From contig CAMWMM010000030.1 of NCBI GenBank assembly GCA_947175285.1, positions 1 through 18,541 of the forward strand: a stretch of DNA of 18,541 nucleotides, written 5' to 3'. Of this stretch, positions 7,012 to 15,358 are shown one piece after another. This stretch comes from an uncultured Lachnospiraceae bacterium (GTDB lineage: Bacteria; Bacillota_A; Clostridia; Lachnospirales; Lachnospiraceae). Numbering within the stretch: the stretch's first letter is position 1; each line of letters opens with the position of its first letter. The notes beneath the pieces were generated by a model. The model ran no database searches, was not told the DNA's origin, and worked only from the letters and a program-made list of their open reading frames with translations. Both the position numbers and the translations under genes were made by a program.

Positions 7012-9118
7012 ACTTTTCAGAAACAACATAATAAGAGCATTAGAGGATTATATACTCTATTTTTTTACCCTTGTCATCAGCACTACATTGTTCTTTGCTT
7101 TTCTTTCCCTGACGAGCCGGTATAATGACATTTTAGGCGGAGACGGTAATTATTCGCTGGTGCTGTTTCAAGATACGATCCGCTATGCCGTACTGGCAAT
7201 TTCCATCATTTTTGTTGCACTGATTCGTTATATCAATACCTATATGCTGAAACAGCGCAGCCGTGAATTTTCCGTTTATATGATTCTTGGTATGGAGCAG
7301 AAAGCGATTGCAAGGCAGTTTTTCAGTGAAATTTTTGTTTTTGGTATTGCGGCTGTATTTATAGGCTGTATTTTGGGTACGGTGCTGTCCGGAATGATGA
7401 CAGCTTTTGTTTTGAGAACGATTGGAGGTTTAGGAGCATTCCGTCTTGGATTTTATCCGGATACTATGATTATGACCTTGTTGTTTTTTGGTATTGCATT
7501 TCTTATTGTTGGAGCGTGGAATGTACGCAGGATTTATAAAATCAGGCTCATAGACCTGTTGAATGAAAAGAAGGCAAATGAGGGACAGCGGAAAAAGAAA
7601 GGCCGTTATTTTGTTTCACTTATTACGACACTGATGTGTTTTGGAATTGTCTGGGTGGTTCTGTATCAGTTTTCTCATATAAAGGGCATTTTTGCCGGTA
7701 ATATCCCCGAGGAAATCAGTAACCGCTATCAGGCAGTGGCTATTGTTGCAGCGATTATAGGGATATTCGCTTTATACGATGCACTGGCATTTGTCATAAC
7801 TATGATCCGAAAGCGCAGGAAATGGAAGAACCACAATATCAATTCTGTCCTGTTGGGCAATCTGTTCCGGAAGGTATCATCTACTGCGAGGATACTTTCT
7901 ATCTCAACGCTGGCGATCACGGTTTCGCTTGTGGCTTTTGTGATCCTGCCCATGCTGGCGGAGATCGGGGAGGGATATCTGGACTATCGGATGCCTTATG
8001 ACATCATGATATATAACACTTATATGTATATTGATGAAATGGAAGATATTCCTGAGATTGACTTTTCTTTTATAGGGGATATACTGCAGGAACATGGCGT
8101 CGCAGTGTCAGAGGAAGTATCCCAGAGAAGTTATTTTGTGTGGGAAAGGGATTTTAATACGGTTGATACTAGGGAATACTGGCGTGACCTTCCGAGATTG
8201 GCTATGAGGATTTCAGAGTACAATGCCATGCGAGGGATGGCAGGATTTGAACCGGTTCCATTAGCGGATAACGAGTTTTTTATGCACCTGGATTATGAAA
8301 TGGACATGGAAAGTACCGAAGAAAGTATCGGCACAGGCACAAGGAAACTTCAATTAGACGATGGGACGGTATTGGTACTGGCAGATACGGTGGTTTACAA
8401 TGAACCGTTAGGAACGTATTTGTTTAACAATGGCGAGAGCGTGTTGGTGTTCCCTGACACCGTATGTGACAATCTTCATCTGGCACGTACCTGTTATTAT
8501 GCAAATACGGAAAATGTAATTCCGTATGATCTTTGCGATACCATACGGAAGGAGATTTCAGAGACCTTCCGGAACCGTTATGAATATCTTTTTGACCGAT
8601 ATGAGGCGAAATATGATTCGGACATACATTATTACAGTTTTATAGATCCGATCCGCTTCCGTACGCAGGAAAATAATGATACTGTTTTGACTGTAACCAG
8701 TATCCGCCTGCTGGGTATTTATTCCGGAATTATCTTTTTTATCATCTGCATGACAGTGTTGGCTTTGCATGGGGTGGCGGATTCCATTGACCATCGTATG
8801 CAGTACCGGACTTTGTATCAAATAGGTGTAGACAGGGGTGATATTGTAAAAATGGTAAGCATGCAGAGCCTATATTATTTCTTTACACCCTGTGTGCTTG
8901 CGTTTATGATTGCATTGTTGCTGATTTATTCTTTTGTTGTGCGATATGGGCATAAAGTGTATACCTATATCGGCAGCACAGGATTTCAGTTTGGTGTGAT
9001 GATTCCCGCTCTGCTGATTGTGCTGATACTTGTATGTTATTATGGAGCGACGATTTATACGATTAAGAGAAATTTGACAAAAACCCTTAATAGCATCCAA
9101 AATGGGGGCCGCATCTAA
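7001..9118 (+). CDS. BceB-like ABC permease with a large extracellular domain
   Basis: A 705-residue permease, near the family's usual 620-670. Helices cluster at the N-terminus and middle, then a hydrophilic stretch of about 270 residues (roughly 325-590) forms the extracellular domain, and three C-terminal helices follow, the FtsX/MacB-like layout of BceB proteins. ATG 7001 is used because the G-rich site GGGGGGTGG (6984-6992) lies eight bases before it; GTG 6989 falls inside that site. It overlaps the ATPase gene by 11 bases. In known systems this subunit both protects lipid-cycle intermediates from peptide antibiotics and signals flux to a BceS-type kinase. Confidence 0.9.
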   Translation: MYAKLFRNNIIRALEDYILYFFTLVISTTLFFAFLSLTSRYNDILGGDGNYSLVLFQDTIRYAVLAISIIFVALIRYINTYMLKQRSREFSVYMILGMEQKAIARQFFSEIFVFGIAAVFIGCILGTVLSGMMTAFVLRTIGGLGAFRLGFYPDTMIMTLLFFGIAFLIVGAWNVRRIYKIRLIDLLNEKKANEGQRKKKGRYFVSLITTLMCFGIVWVVLYQFSHIKGIFAGNIPEEISNRYQAVAIVAAIIGIFALYDALAFVITMIRKRRKWKNHNINSVLLGNLFRKVSSTARILSISTLAITVSLVAFVILPMLAEIGEGYLDYRMPYDIMIYNTYMYIDEMEDIPEIDFSFIGDILQEHGVAVSEEVSQRSYFVWERDFNTVDTREYWRDLPRLAMRISEYNAMRGMAGFEPVPLADNEFFMHLDYEMDMESTEESIGTGTRKLQLDDGTVLVLADTVVYNEPLGTYLFNNGESVLVFPDTVCDNLHLARTCYYANTENVIPYDLCDTIRKEISETFRNRYEYLFDRYEAKYDSDIHYYSFIDPIRFRTQENNDTVLTVTSIRLLGIYSGIIFFIICMTVLALHGVADSIDHRMQYRTLYQIGVDRGDIVKMVSMQSLYYFFTPCVLAFMIALLLIYSFVVRYGHKVYTYIGSTGFQFGVMIPALLIVLILVCYYGATIYTIKRNLTKTLNSIQNGGRI

Positions 9119-9124
9119 TAAAAT

Positions 9125-9157
9125 CTCCCGGAATTATCATTTCTGACATTCCGGGAG
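9125..9157. terminator. Two-way terminator hairpin between convergent genes
   Basis: CTCCCGGAAT (9125-9134) pairs perfectly with ATTCCGGGAG (9148-9157) around a 13-base loop. On the minus strand the stem is followed by a T-rich run (ATTTTATT), so it best serves the minus gene ending at 9170; on the plus strand the T-tract is weaker. Confidence 0.75.
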
Positions 9158-9169
9158 GCTATTCATATA

Positions 9170-9433
9170 CTACTTTTTCCGATATATAATTTTTTTAATT
9201 GTGCTGCCGGACAATCCGAATTTTTTAGCCAGTTCCTCAATCGGCACACCGGCATGAAATAATTCTCTGATCCGACTGTTTCTTTCAGAATAGAACTTTT
9301 TTGATCCGCTGACTTCACCCCATTCCAGTTTTGATTCGGACTTGGGAATATATAAAAGTTCTCCTTCGATATAATATTGAATCTCCCGTAATAATACAGG
9401 AGGCAAAATTTCTGCTGCATTCTTGTATTTCAT
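9170..9433 (-). CDS. CD3324-family small protein with a C-terminal helix-turn-helix
   Basis: An 87-residue protein. The opening (MKYKNAAEILPPVLLREIQ), a central aromatic/basic part, and the C-terminal helix pair IEELAKKFGLSGSTIKKII (about residues 66-84) match my memory of the CD3324 family of Clostridia, whose members are thought to bind DNA; no target is known to me. AAGGAGC lies just before ATG 9433. The gene points toward the BceAB-like locus and shares the terminator between them. A role in that locus is possible but not shown. Confidence 0.8.
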   Translation of the reverse strand: MKYKNAAEILPPVLLREIQYYIEGELLYIPKSESKLEWGEVSGSKKFYSERNSRIRELFHAGVPIEELAKKFGLSGSTIKKIIYRKK

Positions 9434-9524
9434 CTTTCCCGCTCCTTATCTATTCAATCATAAACAAGTGCAGAAACAGCAGATTATATAGTTTTAGTAG
9501 CCCACACAGATATCTATATAACTG

Positions 9525-9584
9525 CTATTCTGCATGGGCATGAGCGCCTAATTTATGGCTGAATCCGCATAAATTTTTCATCAT
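9525..9584 (-). CDS. Possible small peptide gene (19 residues, Cys/His containing)
   Basis: On the minus strand a strong GGAAGGAG (9600-9593) lies eight bases before ATG 9584 of a 19-codon frame: MMKNLCGFSHKLGAHAHAE. One Cys and three His residues, two in an AHAHA run, could bind a metal. A promoter-like pair (CTGGCA-18-TAAAAT) sits upstream with a leader of about 20 bases. It ends 91 bases before the CD3324-family gene on the same strand. I do not recognise the peptide. It could be a signalling or regulatory peptide, a leader peptide for the next gene, or a remnant. Confidence 0.4.
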   Translation of the reverse strand: MMKNLCGFSHKLGAHAHAE

Positions 9585-9611
9585 GTGCATCACTCCTTCC
9601 AATATATTGTT

Positions 9612-9641
9612 ATTTTACACTATAAATAACCGATATGCCAG
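9612..9641 (-). promoter_or_regulatory. Candidate promoter for the small peptide
   Basis: Reading the minus strand, CTGGCA (9641-9636), 18 bases, then TAAAAT (9617-9612). The match to consensus is moderate (4/6 and 5/6), but it is placed right for a short leader ending in the GGAAGGAG site. The rest of 9585-9701 is AT-rich and I see nothing else in it. Confidence 0.4.
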
Positions 9642-9701
9642 TGGATAAAATAACTATAATTATATTGGATATTTAAATCCGAAATATCTCATATTGCAGA
9701 T

Positions 9702-10029
9702 TTACCAAATCACAATACTTTTTCCTATCTTCAAATAACTGTCATCTAATCCGCTTGCTTCGTTTCCGAAAATCAATGAATATGACTTATTTCCCGGATG
9801 TTCAAAGGTTCCCAGCCTATACACTCCGTTTAGCATAAAAGGATAATATGCCCGCCGTTTTGCATTCTGACGTTAATTTATTTTGAATCTCCGTATTGAT
9901 ATCCGAATGAACCAAGATCATTTCTATAATTTCCGGCTTAGTTTGCAGTAATTCAAATGTCGGAAAGGAACCCAGACTATATGAATAAGCGGCCTGTTTT
10001 CTATACTTTTTTATTTCGTTTACAGTCAT
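9702..10029 (-). pseudogene. TrmH/SpoU-family RNA methyltransferase remnant, internally deleted
   Basis: From ATG 10029 (GGAG upstream on the minus strand) the first 55-60 codons give the N-terminus of a TrmH-family protein (SYSLGSFPTFELLQTKPEII, then a VHSD segment). Near 9850 the frame breaks. The next frame resumes with a late part of the same family, YPFMLNG and then the SpoU signature YSLIFGNEASGLDDSY, and stops at 9702-9704. The middle of the protein, including part of the SAM-binding knot, and the usual C-terminus after KIGKSIVI are gone. A further frame down to 9673 may hold a few more tail residues. Intact relatives are about 250 residues, so roughly half is missing. It cannot be functional. 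Confidence 0.75.
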
Positions 10030-10194
10030 TTATTTTCTCCATATCAATAATCACTAATATATGCCAAGTAAACTATATAGTATAAAGCTGAAAATTTCGA
10101 GTCCGCAAAATAACTATAGTCATTTAAGAACTTTTCTGTTTTGGAAGGTAATGAAACACTGGCGTTATATAGAAATGAAAAGCATTTCACCTAG

Positions 10195-10223
10195 CTGACA
10201 TATCAGGTACTTTATGGTACAAT
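10195..10223 (+). promoter_or_regulatory. Sigma-A-type promoter of the esterase operon
   Basis: CTGACA (10195-10200), a 17-base spacer, then TACAAT (10218-10223): five of six consensus bases in each box with ideal spacing. It lies 28 bases before the esterase start. I see no operator or attenuator. Confidence 0.75.
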
Positions 10224-10251
10224 ATAACGGTATAGTCAGGAGGTAGCGCTT

Positions 10252-11814
10252 ATGGAGAAAAATTTTGTTTACGACGAAGATACTGCACTTGTGGAGACTG
10301 GAAAAGGAAAAATTCGCGGCTATTTTTATGATGATGTTTATATATTTAAGGGAATCCCATATGCAAAAGCGAAACGTTTTCATGCGCCGGAGCCGGCAGA
10401 GCCTTGGAAGGATGTGTTTCAAGCCGTAAATTACGGTTATGTATGCCCGCTTATGGAACTGCCGAAACCGAATGGCGAACTGATGGTACCGCATCGCTAC
10501 TGGGTTATGAACGAAGACTGTCAAAACCTGAATATCTGGACGCCGGGGCTGGATGGTAAGAAACGCCCTGTTATGGTATGGCTTCACGGAGGCGGATTCA
10601 CTGATGGGTCTTCGATTGAGCAGATTGCCTATGAAGGCGGAAATATGTGTAAGTTAGGACAGGTTGTAGTAGTGTCTGTCAACCACAGACTGAATATATT
10701 GGGATATTGTGACCTTTCACCGTTTGGGGAAGAATATGCAAACTCCGGAAATGCAGGAACGGACGATATCGTTGCAGCTTTACAATGGCTGCATGACAAT
10801 ATAGAAAAATTTGGCGGCGATCCGGAAAACGTGATTGTTTTCGGACAGTCCGGCGGCGGTATGAAAGTAACAACTTTGCTGCAGACGCCTGCAGCGGACG
10901 GACTTTATGCCAAAGGAATTAACATGAGCGGCGTAATTGATGACCTTACCATTGCGGATGGAAAGGGAAGCGGAGAGAAATTAGGGCATGCTCTTATGGA
11001 GGAACTTAAGGTTAATGATATAAAAGCTCTTGAGACAGTTCCTTATGAGGCGCTTGCCTCGGCATATAAAAAAGTAAAGCCTGCACTGGAAAAAGCAGGA
11101 GAATATGTAGGCTGTACACCATATGTGAATGCTTTTTATAAGGGAAATCCTGTGAAGAACGGTTTCCGTAAAGAAACTGCACATATACCGTTAATGGTAG
11201 GCAGTGTATTCGGAGAATTCGGTTCTTTTGCGCCGACTCCGTATAATCGCTCCAAACTGACAAAAGAAGAAGGCATACATATGGTGGAGCAGGAAGTAGG
11301 AAAAGAGGAATCGAAAGAACTGCTCCGTTTATTCCAGACAGTTTATCCGGAACGTAACCCAGTGGATATCCTGACAATGGACTTTCTGTTCAGGATGCCT
11401 GAGATTGACTATATCAGGGAAAGAAGCAGATGCAGCGGGAAAGTATGGTCTTATATGTTTAATCTGGATATGAATTTTGACGGAGGACGTACACCGTGGC
11501 ATTGCGCCGATATTCCTTACTTCTTCCATACTACACAGTTTGCACCTTATACACAGGAAAAAGGTGTTACGGAGCGGGTTGAGAAATTAATGTTTGATTC
11601 CTTTATGGCATTTGCCAAAACAGGAAATCCGGAAAATCCTGAAGTGCCTAAGTGGGATGCTTCTACACCGGAGAAAGAATCAACGCTTGTCATCGGCAAG
11701 GAGACAGCGGTGCGGGAGAATTTCGACCACGAGTTAATTCCTCTTCTGAAAAAGTGCATGGAACCGGTAATTGCCAGAAATATGGAAAAACAGATGAAAA
11801 ACGTTCAACATTAA
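10252..11814 (+). CDS. Type B carboxylesterase / para-nitrobenzyl-esterase-like hydrolase
   Basis: A 520-residue alpha/beta hydrolase, normal for the family, with no signal peptide and therefore probably cytoplasmic. An early GKIRGYFYDD/FKGIPYA region, the oxyanion-hole motif HGGG (112-115), nucleophile motif GQSGG with S200, a likely acid E322 (VFGEFG) and H417 (WHCADIPYFF) make a complete Ser-Glu-His triad; the usual GESAG elbow is changed to GQSGG, which keeps GxSxG. AGGAGG lies eight to nine bases before ATG 10252. It should cleave ester bonds of small organic acids; the natural substrate is unknown. It is the first gene of a likely four-gene operon. Confidence 0.93.
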   Translation: MEKNFVYDEDTALVETGKGKIRGYFYDDVYIFKGIPYAKAKRFHAPEPAEPWKDVFQAVNYGYVCPLMELPKPNGELMVPHRYWVMNEDCQNLNIWTPGLDGKKRPVMVWLHGGGFTDGSSIEQIAYEGGNMCKLGQVVVVSVNHRLNILGYCDLSPFGEEYANSGNAGTDDIVAALQWLHDNIEKFGGDPENVIVFGQSGGGMKVTTLLQTPAADGLYAKGINMSGVIDDLTIADGKGSGEKLGHALMEELKVNDIKALETVPYEALASAYKKVKPALEKAGEYVGCTPYVNAFYKGNPVKNGFRKETAHIPLMVGSVFGEFGSFAPTPYNRSKLTKEEGIHMVEQEVGKEESKELLRLFQTVYPERNPVDILTMDFLFRMPEIDYIRERSRCSGKVWSYMFNLDMNFDGGRTPWHCADIPYFFHTTQFAPYTQEKGVTERVEKLMFDSFMAFAKTGNPENPEVPKWDASTPEKESTLVIGKETAVRENFDHELIPLLKKCMEPVIARNMEKQMKNVQH

Positions 11815-11860
11815 TAATCGCCGCCTGACAGCAACGATTCAGTGTAAGAATGGAGGGAAC

Positions 11861-13546
11861 ATGAGAGAACAGGGATTTTGGCATGAAAAATTTTGGCACG
11901 AAAATGAAAGTTACATAGATTCACTGATGAATACAGCAAATACGCTGGCAGAAGATACTTACCTTTATATTCTGCATTTGCAGCAGAATAGGGTATGGTT
12001 TTCAGAGGCGTTCAAAGCTTATTTTGGGGTACCGGATACATATAGTGCGGACCATTATGAGATTATGAGCAGGCTGATTTATTCGGATGATTTATGGGAA
12101 TATGAAGAAGAACTTCCTAAGAGGGTACAGGGAATAGATTTAGACAGGGAATTATGCGTCCGTATGAAAGATGCTTCAGGGGAATGCCATATGTTCAGTT
12201 TTCATACGGATATTGTGACGGATGAGAAGAATGCGGAGTCATATCTTGTTATTATTCTGCATAATGAAAATGTCCTGCCGAGAATTGATGCCTTGACAGA
12301 TTTATATTCGCAGGCAAGATTCGTAGCTGATTTGGGGACAATGATTGAAAGAAAAGAACATTTTGCCGTTTTAAAGATAAAATTGGAACGGTTTACCAAT
12401 CTGACTATTATTTATGGAAATGAATTTACGAACCAGATACTAAAAGAAGCGGCGCTGCAGCTTATTTACATGATGGATGAAAACAGTGCGGTTTACCGCT
12501 TAGACGGTCCGAAGTTCGGATTTATCCTAAGAGGATGCGATAGAGAGAAACTGCTTGTTTTCGAGCAGACGCTGAGAGAAAAGCTTGCAAATGGAATCAA
12601 TGTAGATAATAGGAATGTTACGCTGAAAATATGTGCGGGAGCGATTTTAATTGAACAGTATGACGGAAAAGCGGATTCCTTAAGTTCCAAGGCTGCTTAT
12701 GCGCTTGGGCATTCGGAAACGGAGCATCAGGGAAAACTGATTATTTTTAACGATGAAGTGCGTACTTCCGGGAATGTGGATTTAGATTTGATAAAAGTCA
12801 TTCACCAGTCGGTCAGGGAAGGCTGCAATGGCTTTTATGTAGTATACCAGCCAATCGTAACTTCAGAAACGGGACGTATTGTAGGAGCAGAAGCGCTTGT
12901 CAGATGGCACAGGGAGCCTTATGGGAACGTACCGCCGGGCATGTTTATTGAATGGATGGAAAAAGACCCCGTAATGTATGAACTCGGCAATTATGTATTG
13001 GAGACGGCTTTGCAGGAAACCGTAGGACTGCTTGAAGTATTACCGGAGTTTGTTCTTAATGTCAATGTGTCGGCAAGACAGATGGAGAGGGAAGAGTTTC
13101 GCACCGAGGTGCTGCGCATTTTGGAAGAGACGAAATTTCCGGCTGCCCACTTGTGCCTGGAATTGACGGAACGGTGTAAGGATATGCCGTTTGATGTGAT
13201 AAAAAGAGAAGTAGAGTTTTTTCAGGGATATGGCATTCGCATGGCAATGGATGATTACGGAACCGGAAGCGCATCTTCCGGAATTGTGCTTAATGCACCG
13301 ATGGATGAGATTAAACTGGATATGAGTTTTATCAGGGGGATTACCGAAGATGCCAAAAAGCAGGCGATGGTTAAATCAATCGTAGATTTTGCCAACAGTT
13401 CCGGTATGAGTACATGCCTGGAGGGCGTGGAGACGGAGGAATTGCAGAATTACCTGCGGGGATACAAGGCGACTTGGTTTCAGGGGTATTATTATTCGAA
13501 GCCGGTTGAAATTGCTAAGTTTGGGGAACTGGTGAGAGAGCAGTAG
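11861..13546 (+). CDS. Cyclic-di-GMP phosphodiesterase: PAS-like, degenerate GGDEF, active EAL domain
   Basis: A 561-residue soluble protein that should hydrolyse c-di-GMP. Residues about 30-135 look like a PAS-type sensor. Residues about 140-300 are a GGDEF domain that opens normally (IDALTDLYS) but has DGPKF where GGDEF should be, so it is probably not a cyclase and may bind a nucleotide for control. The EAL domain (about 310-555) keeps the catalytic set: EALVRW (E344), N402, LELTER (E434), MDDYGTG (D464/D465), K485, E521 in CLEGVE, and Q541 in WFQGY. GGAGGG precedes ATG 11861. It lies 46 bases after the esterase gene in the same direction. Confidence 0.93.
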   Translation: MREQGFWHEKFWHENESYIDSLMNTANTLAEDTYLYILHLQQNRVWFSEAFKAYFGVPDTYSADHYEIMSRLIYSDDLWEYEEELPKRVQGIDLDRELCVRMKDASGECHMFSFHTDIVTDEKNAESYLVIILHNENVLPRIDALTDLYSQARFVADLGTMIERKEHFAVLKIKLERFTNLTIIYGNEFTNQILKEAALQLIYMMDENSAVYRLDGPKFGFILRGCDREKLLVFEQTLREKLANGINVDNRNVTLKICAGAILIEQYDGKADSLSSKAAYALGHSETEHQGKLIIFNDEVRTSGNVDLDLIKVIHQSVREGCNGFYVVYQPIVTSETGRIVGAEALVRWHREPYGNVPPGMFIEWMEKDPVMYELGNYVLETALQETVGLLEVLPEFVLNVNVSARQMEREEFRTEVLRILEETKFPAAHLCLELTERCKDMPFDVIKREVEFFQGYGIRMAMDDYGTGSASSGIVLNAPMDEIKLDMSFIRGITEDAKKQAMVKSIVDFANSSGMSTCLEGVETEELQNYLRGYKATWFQGYYYSKPVEIAKFGELVREQ

Positions 13547-13559
13547 GAGGAAATGCAGA

Positions 13560-14420
13560 TTGTTACAAAAGTCATTAGAGGAACTGGCACAGACAGAGGG
13601 CGGAAAAATCGCCATAAAGATGATAAAGCAAAATAAAATAGCGCAGGTAGTTTTTTATATACTTACCAGTTTGGTTTTTGGTTTCTTTATGCTTACGTTT
13701 AACCGTTATAATATAGTATTCTATATTACAATGGCGATATTTCTTGTCTTGGGGTTATGTATTTTGATATATTATGCCAGAATACATAAGATTCTCACTG
13801 AGGAATGCGACCCTTTTAAGGCGGAAGAACTTTATACTTATTATTATCTGGCATATGCAAAGAAAGAGTTGGAGAGAAGAAAAAGTTCCTCTATAAAATG
13901 GCAGTATCACTTATATATTTCTTCCAGTGTGATGTTTCAGGGTGATTATGAAAGAGCTTTTTCTATATTGAACCAGATAGACAGAAGAGAGTTGGAGTCG
14001 GATAGGTCGAGGCAGAATCTGCTTGTCTCTTTCCATGCGAATATGCGTTTCTATTACTGCTGTAGAAATGATGAAATCGTATTGAATAATATGCGGAATT
14101 ATTTTCTCCAAATGTCAGAAGATAGTAATATCAAGAAACGATATCGGAAATCGATAAAAGAAGAAATAGAAATGATAGATTTGCATTTTTCACTGAATAG
14201 GGGAGATTTTAGTGTCTACGAAAACTTGAGCTGCCGGCCGGAGTGGACAAAAGGTTCCAGACTTCACAGAGTGGCAAACCATTGGGTAGATGCAAAAGTG
14301 CATAACATGCAGAAAAAGCGGGAAGCGGCAATACTGGACTGCCAATATGTGATAGAGAATGGGAACAGGCTGTTTTATGTAGATAAGGCGAAGCAGATGC
14401 TGGCATGCAGTGAGGGTTAA
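13560..14420 (+). CDS. Two-TM protein with a helical, TPR-like cytoplasmic part; function unknown
   Basis: I do not recognise this 286-residue protein. A short basic/amphipathic start is followed by two membrane helices close together (about residues 29-45 and 50-68), then about 215 hydrophilic, mostly helical residues rich in Tyr and Arg (such as YYYLAYAKKELERRK and GDYERAFSILNQI) that resemble tetratricopeptide repeats. TTG 13560 is the chosen start: AGGAGG (13545-13550) lies nine bases before it. An ATG at 13553 is nearer but opens a different frame that stops after about 27 codons. It follows the EAL gene by 13 bases and precedes the kinase-like gene by 17, so it belongs to that operon. 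Confidence 0.75.
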   Translation: MLQKSLEELAQTEGGKIAIKMIKQNKIAQVVFYILTSLVFGFFMLTFNRYNIVFYITMAIFLVLGLCILIYYARIHKILTEECDPFKAEELYTYYYLAYAKKELERRKSSSIKWQYHLYISSSVMFQGDYERAFSILNQIDRRELESDRSRQNLLVSFHANMRFYYCCRNDEIVLNNMRNYFLQMSEDSNIKKRYRKSIKEEIEMIDLHFSLNRGDFSVYENLSCRPEWTKGSRLHRVANHWVDAKVHNMQKKREAAILDCQYVIENGNRLFYVDKAKQMLACSEG

Positions 14421-14437
14421 ATACGGAGGTTCTTGAT

Positions 14438-15343
14438 ATGAATACACCACAGCAATTTACTTCTCTGACGAATGCTCTATGCTCGCTTTTTGGAGAAGGA
14501 ACAAAGGTCGAAAGCGTAAACCGGATATCCGGCGGCGATATCAATGAAGCATATGGGCTTACACTTGCAGATGGCAAGTCTGTTTTTATGAAATCCAATA
14601 CAAAAGAAAATCTTTCTTTTTTTGCTGCGGAAGCGGTGGGTCTGAGTGCGATTTCCCGGACAAAAACTATTAATACGCCGCGCATTCTTGCGGTGGGAAC
14701 TGATGAGGACAGAGGCGGATATTCCTTTTTACTGTTAGAGTTTGTTTCTGCTAAAAGCCGTTGCGCAAATTATTGGGTAGACTTTGCCGGACAGCTATCC
14801 AATATGCACAGGGCATCAACCGTCGAATTGGTTTCAAACGGGAAATACGGTTTTAACTATGACAATTATATTGGCAGGCGCAGGCAAATCAATACAGAGT
14901 ATGAGAGTTGGACAGGATTTTTCCGTGATTGCCGTCTTGAGCCGCAATTTAAGGCTGCTGACCGGTATTTTGAACAAAAGGATTGGAAAAGGATAATCCG
15001 ACTGCTTGATCATATTGATGAAATTCTTGTAGAACCGGAATATCCTTCCTTGCTGCATGGTGATTTGTGGTCGGGAAATGTTATCACGGGAAATGACGGC
15101 AGGGCATGGCTGATTGACCCGGCAGCTTATGTGGGACATGCTGAAGCTGACCTTGCAATGACAGAACTGTTCGGCGGATTTCCACCGGTCTTTTATGATG
15201 CTTATAAAGAAATATCACCTTTACAGCCGGGGTATGAGCGGCGCCGTGATATCTATAATCTTTACCATCTGTTAAATCACCTGAATATGTTCGGGAGGAT
15301 GTATCTTTCGGAAGTGAAACGTATTGTGGGGCGGATGCAATAG
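14438..15343 (+). CDS. Fructosamine/ketosamine kinase family protein
   Basis: A 301-residue protein of the APH/fructosamine-3-kinase fold, normal length. K52 (VFMKSN) and E65 fit the ATP-binding pair. The catalytic loop HGDLWSGN (208-215) and the metal-binding IDPAAYVGHAEADLAM segment (D227) with FGG after it are the family's signature. Such enzymes phosphorylate sugars attached to amines, marking glycation products for removal. GGAGG precedes ATG 14438. It is the last gene of the operon; I see no hairpin terminator after it. How it relates to the esterase and the c-di-GMP enzyme is unclear. Confidence 0.92.
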   Translation: MNTPQQFTSLTNALCSLFGEGTKVESVNRISGGDINEAYGLTLADGKSVFMKSNTKENLSFFAAEAVGLSAISRTKTINTPRILAVGTDEDRGGYSFLLLEFVSAKSRCANYWVDFAGQLSNMHRASTVELVSNGKYGFNYDNYIGRRRQINTEYESWTGFFRDCRLEPQFKAADRYFEQKDWKRIIRLLDHIDEILVEPEYPSLLHGDLWSGNVITGNDGRAWLIDPAAYVGHAEADLAMTELFGGFPPVFYDAYKEISPLQPGYERRRDIYNLYHLLNHLNMFGRMYLSEVKRIVGRMQ

Positions 15344-15358
15344 TAAATTTTCAAAGCT

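Noticed and set aside
10074..10083. Perfect palindrome ACTATATAGT upstream of the methyltransferase remnant
   Set aside because: Short and in very AT-rich DNA; no second copy or promoter context strong enough to call an operator.
10151..10198. Plus-strand 15-codon frame behind GGAAGG, upstream of the esterase
   Set aside because: Spacing to the ribosome site is too short, it lies upstream of the promoter -10 box, and the peptide has no distinctive features.
9119..10251. Search for transposase, integrase, tRNA or attachment sites in the decayed region
   Set aside because: No transposase or integrase motifs, no tRNA cloverleaf and no convincing terminal repeats were seen; CRISPR-like arrays are also absent from the window.
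10165..10587. Minus-strand open frame of 140 codons across the esterase promoter and gene start
   Set aside because: It runs antisense through the well-supported esterase gene and its promoter, has no family features, and its codon pattern is that of a shadow frame.
13553..13636. ATG frame just behind AGGAGG at the start of the two-TM protein gene
   Set aside because: It ends after about 27 codons and is only two bases from the ribosome site; the TTG 13560 frame continues for 286 residues with clear structure.
14209..14685. Minus-strand open frame of 158 codons
   Set aside because: Antisense to the end of the two-TM protein gene and the start of the kinase-like gene; no recognisable domain.
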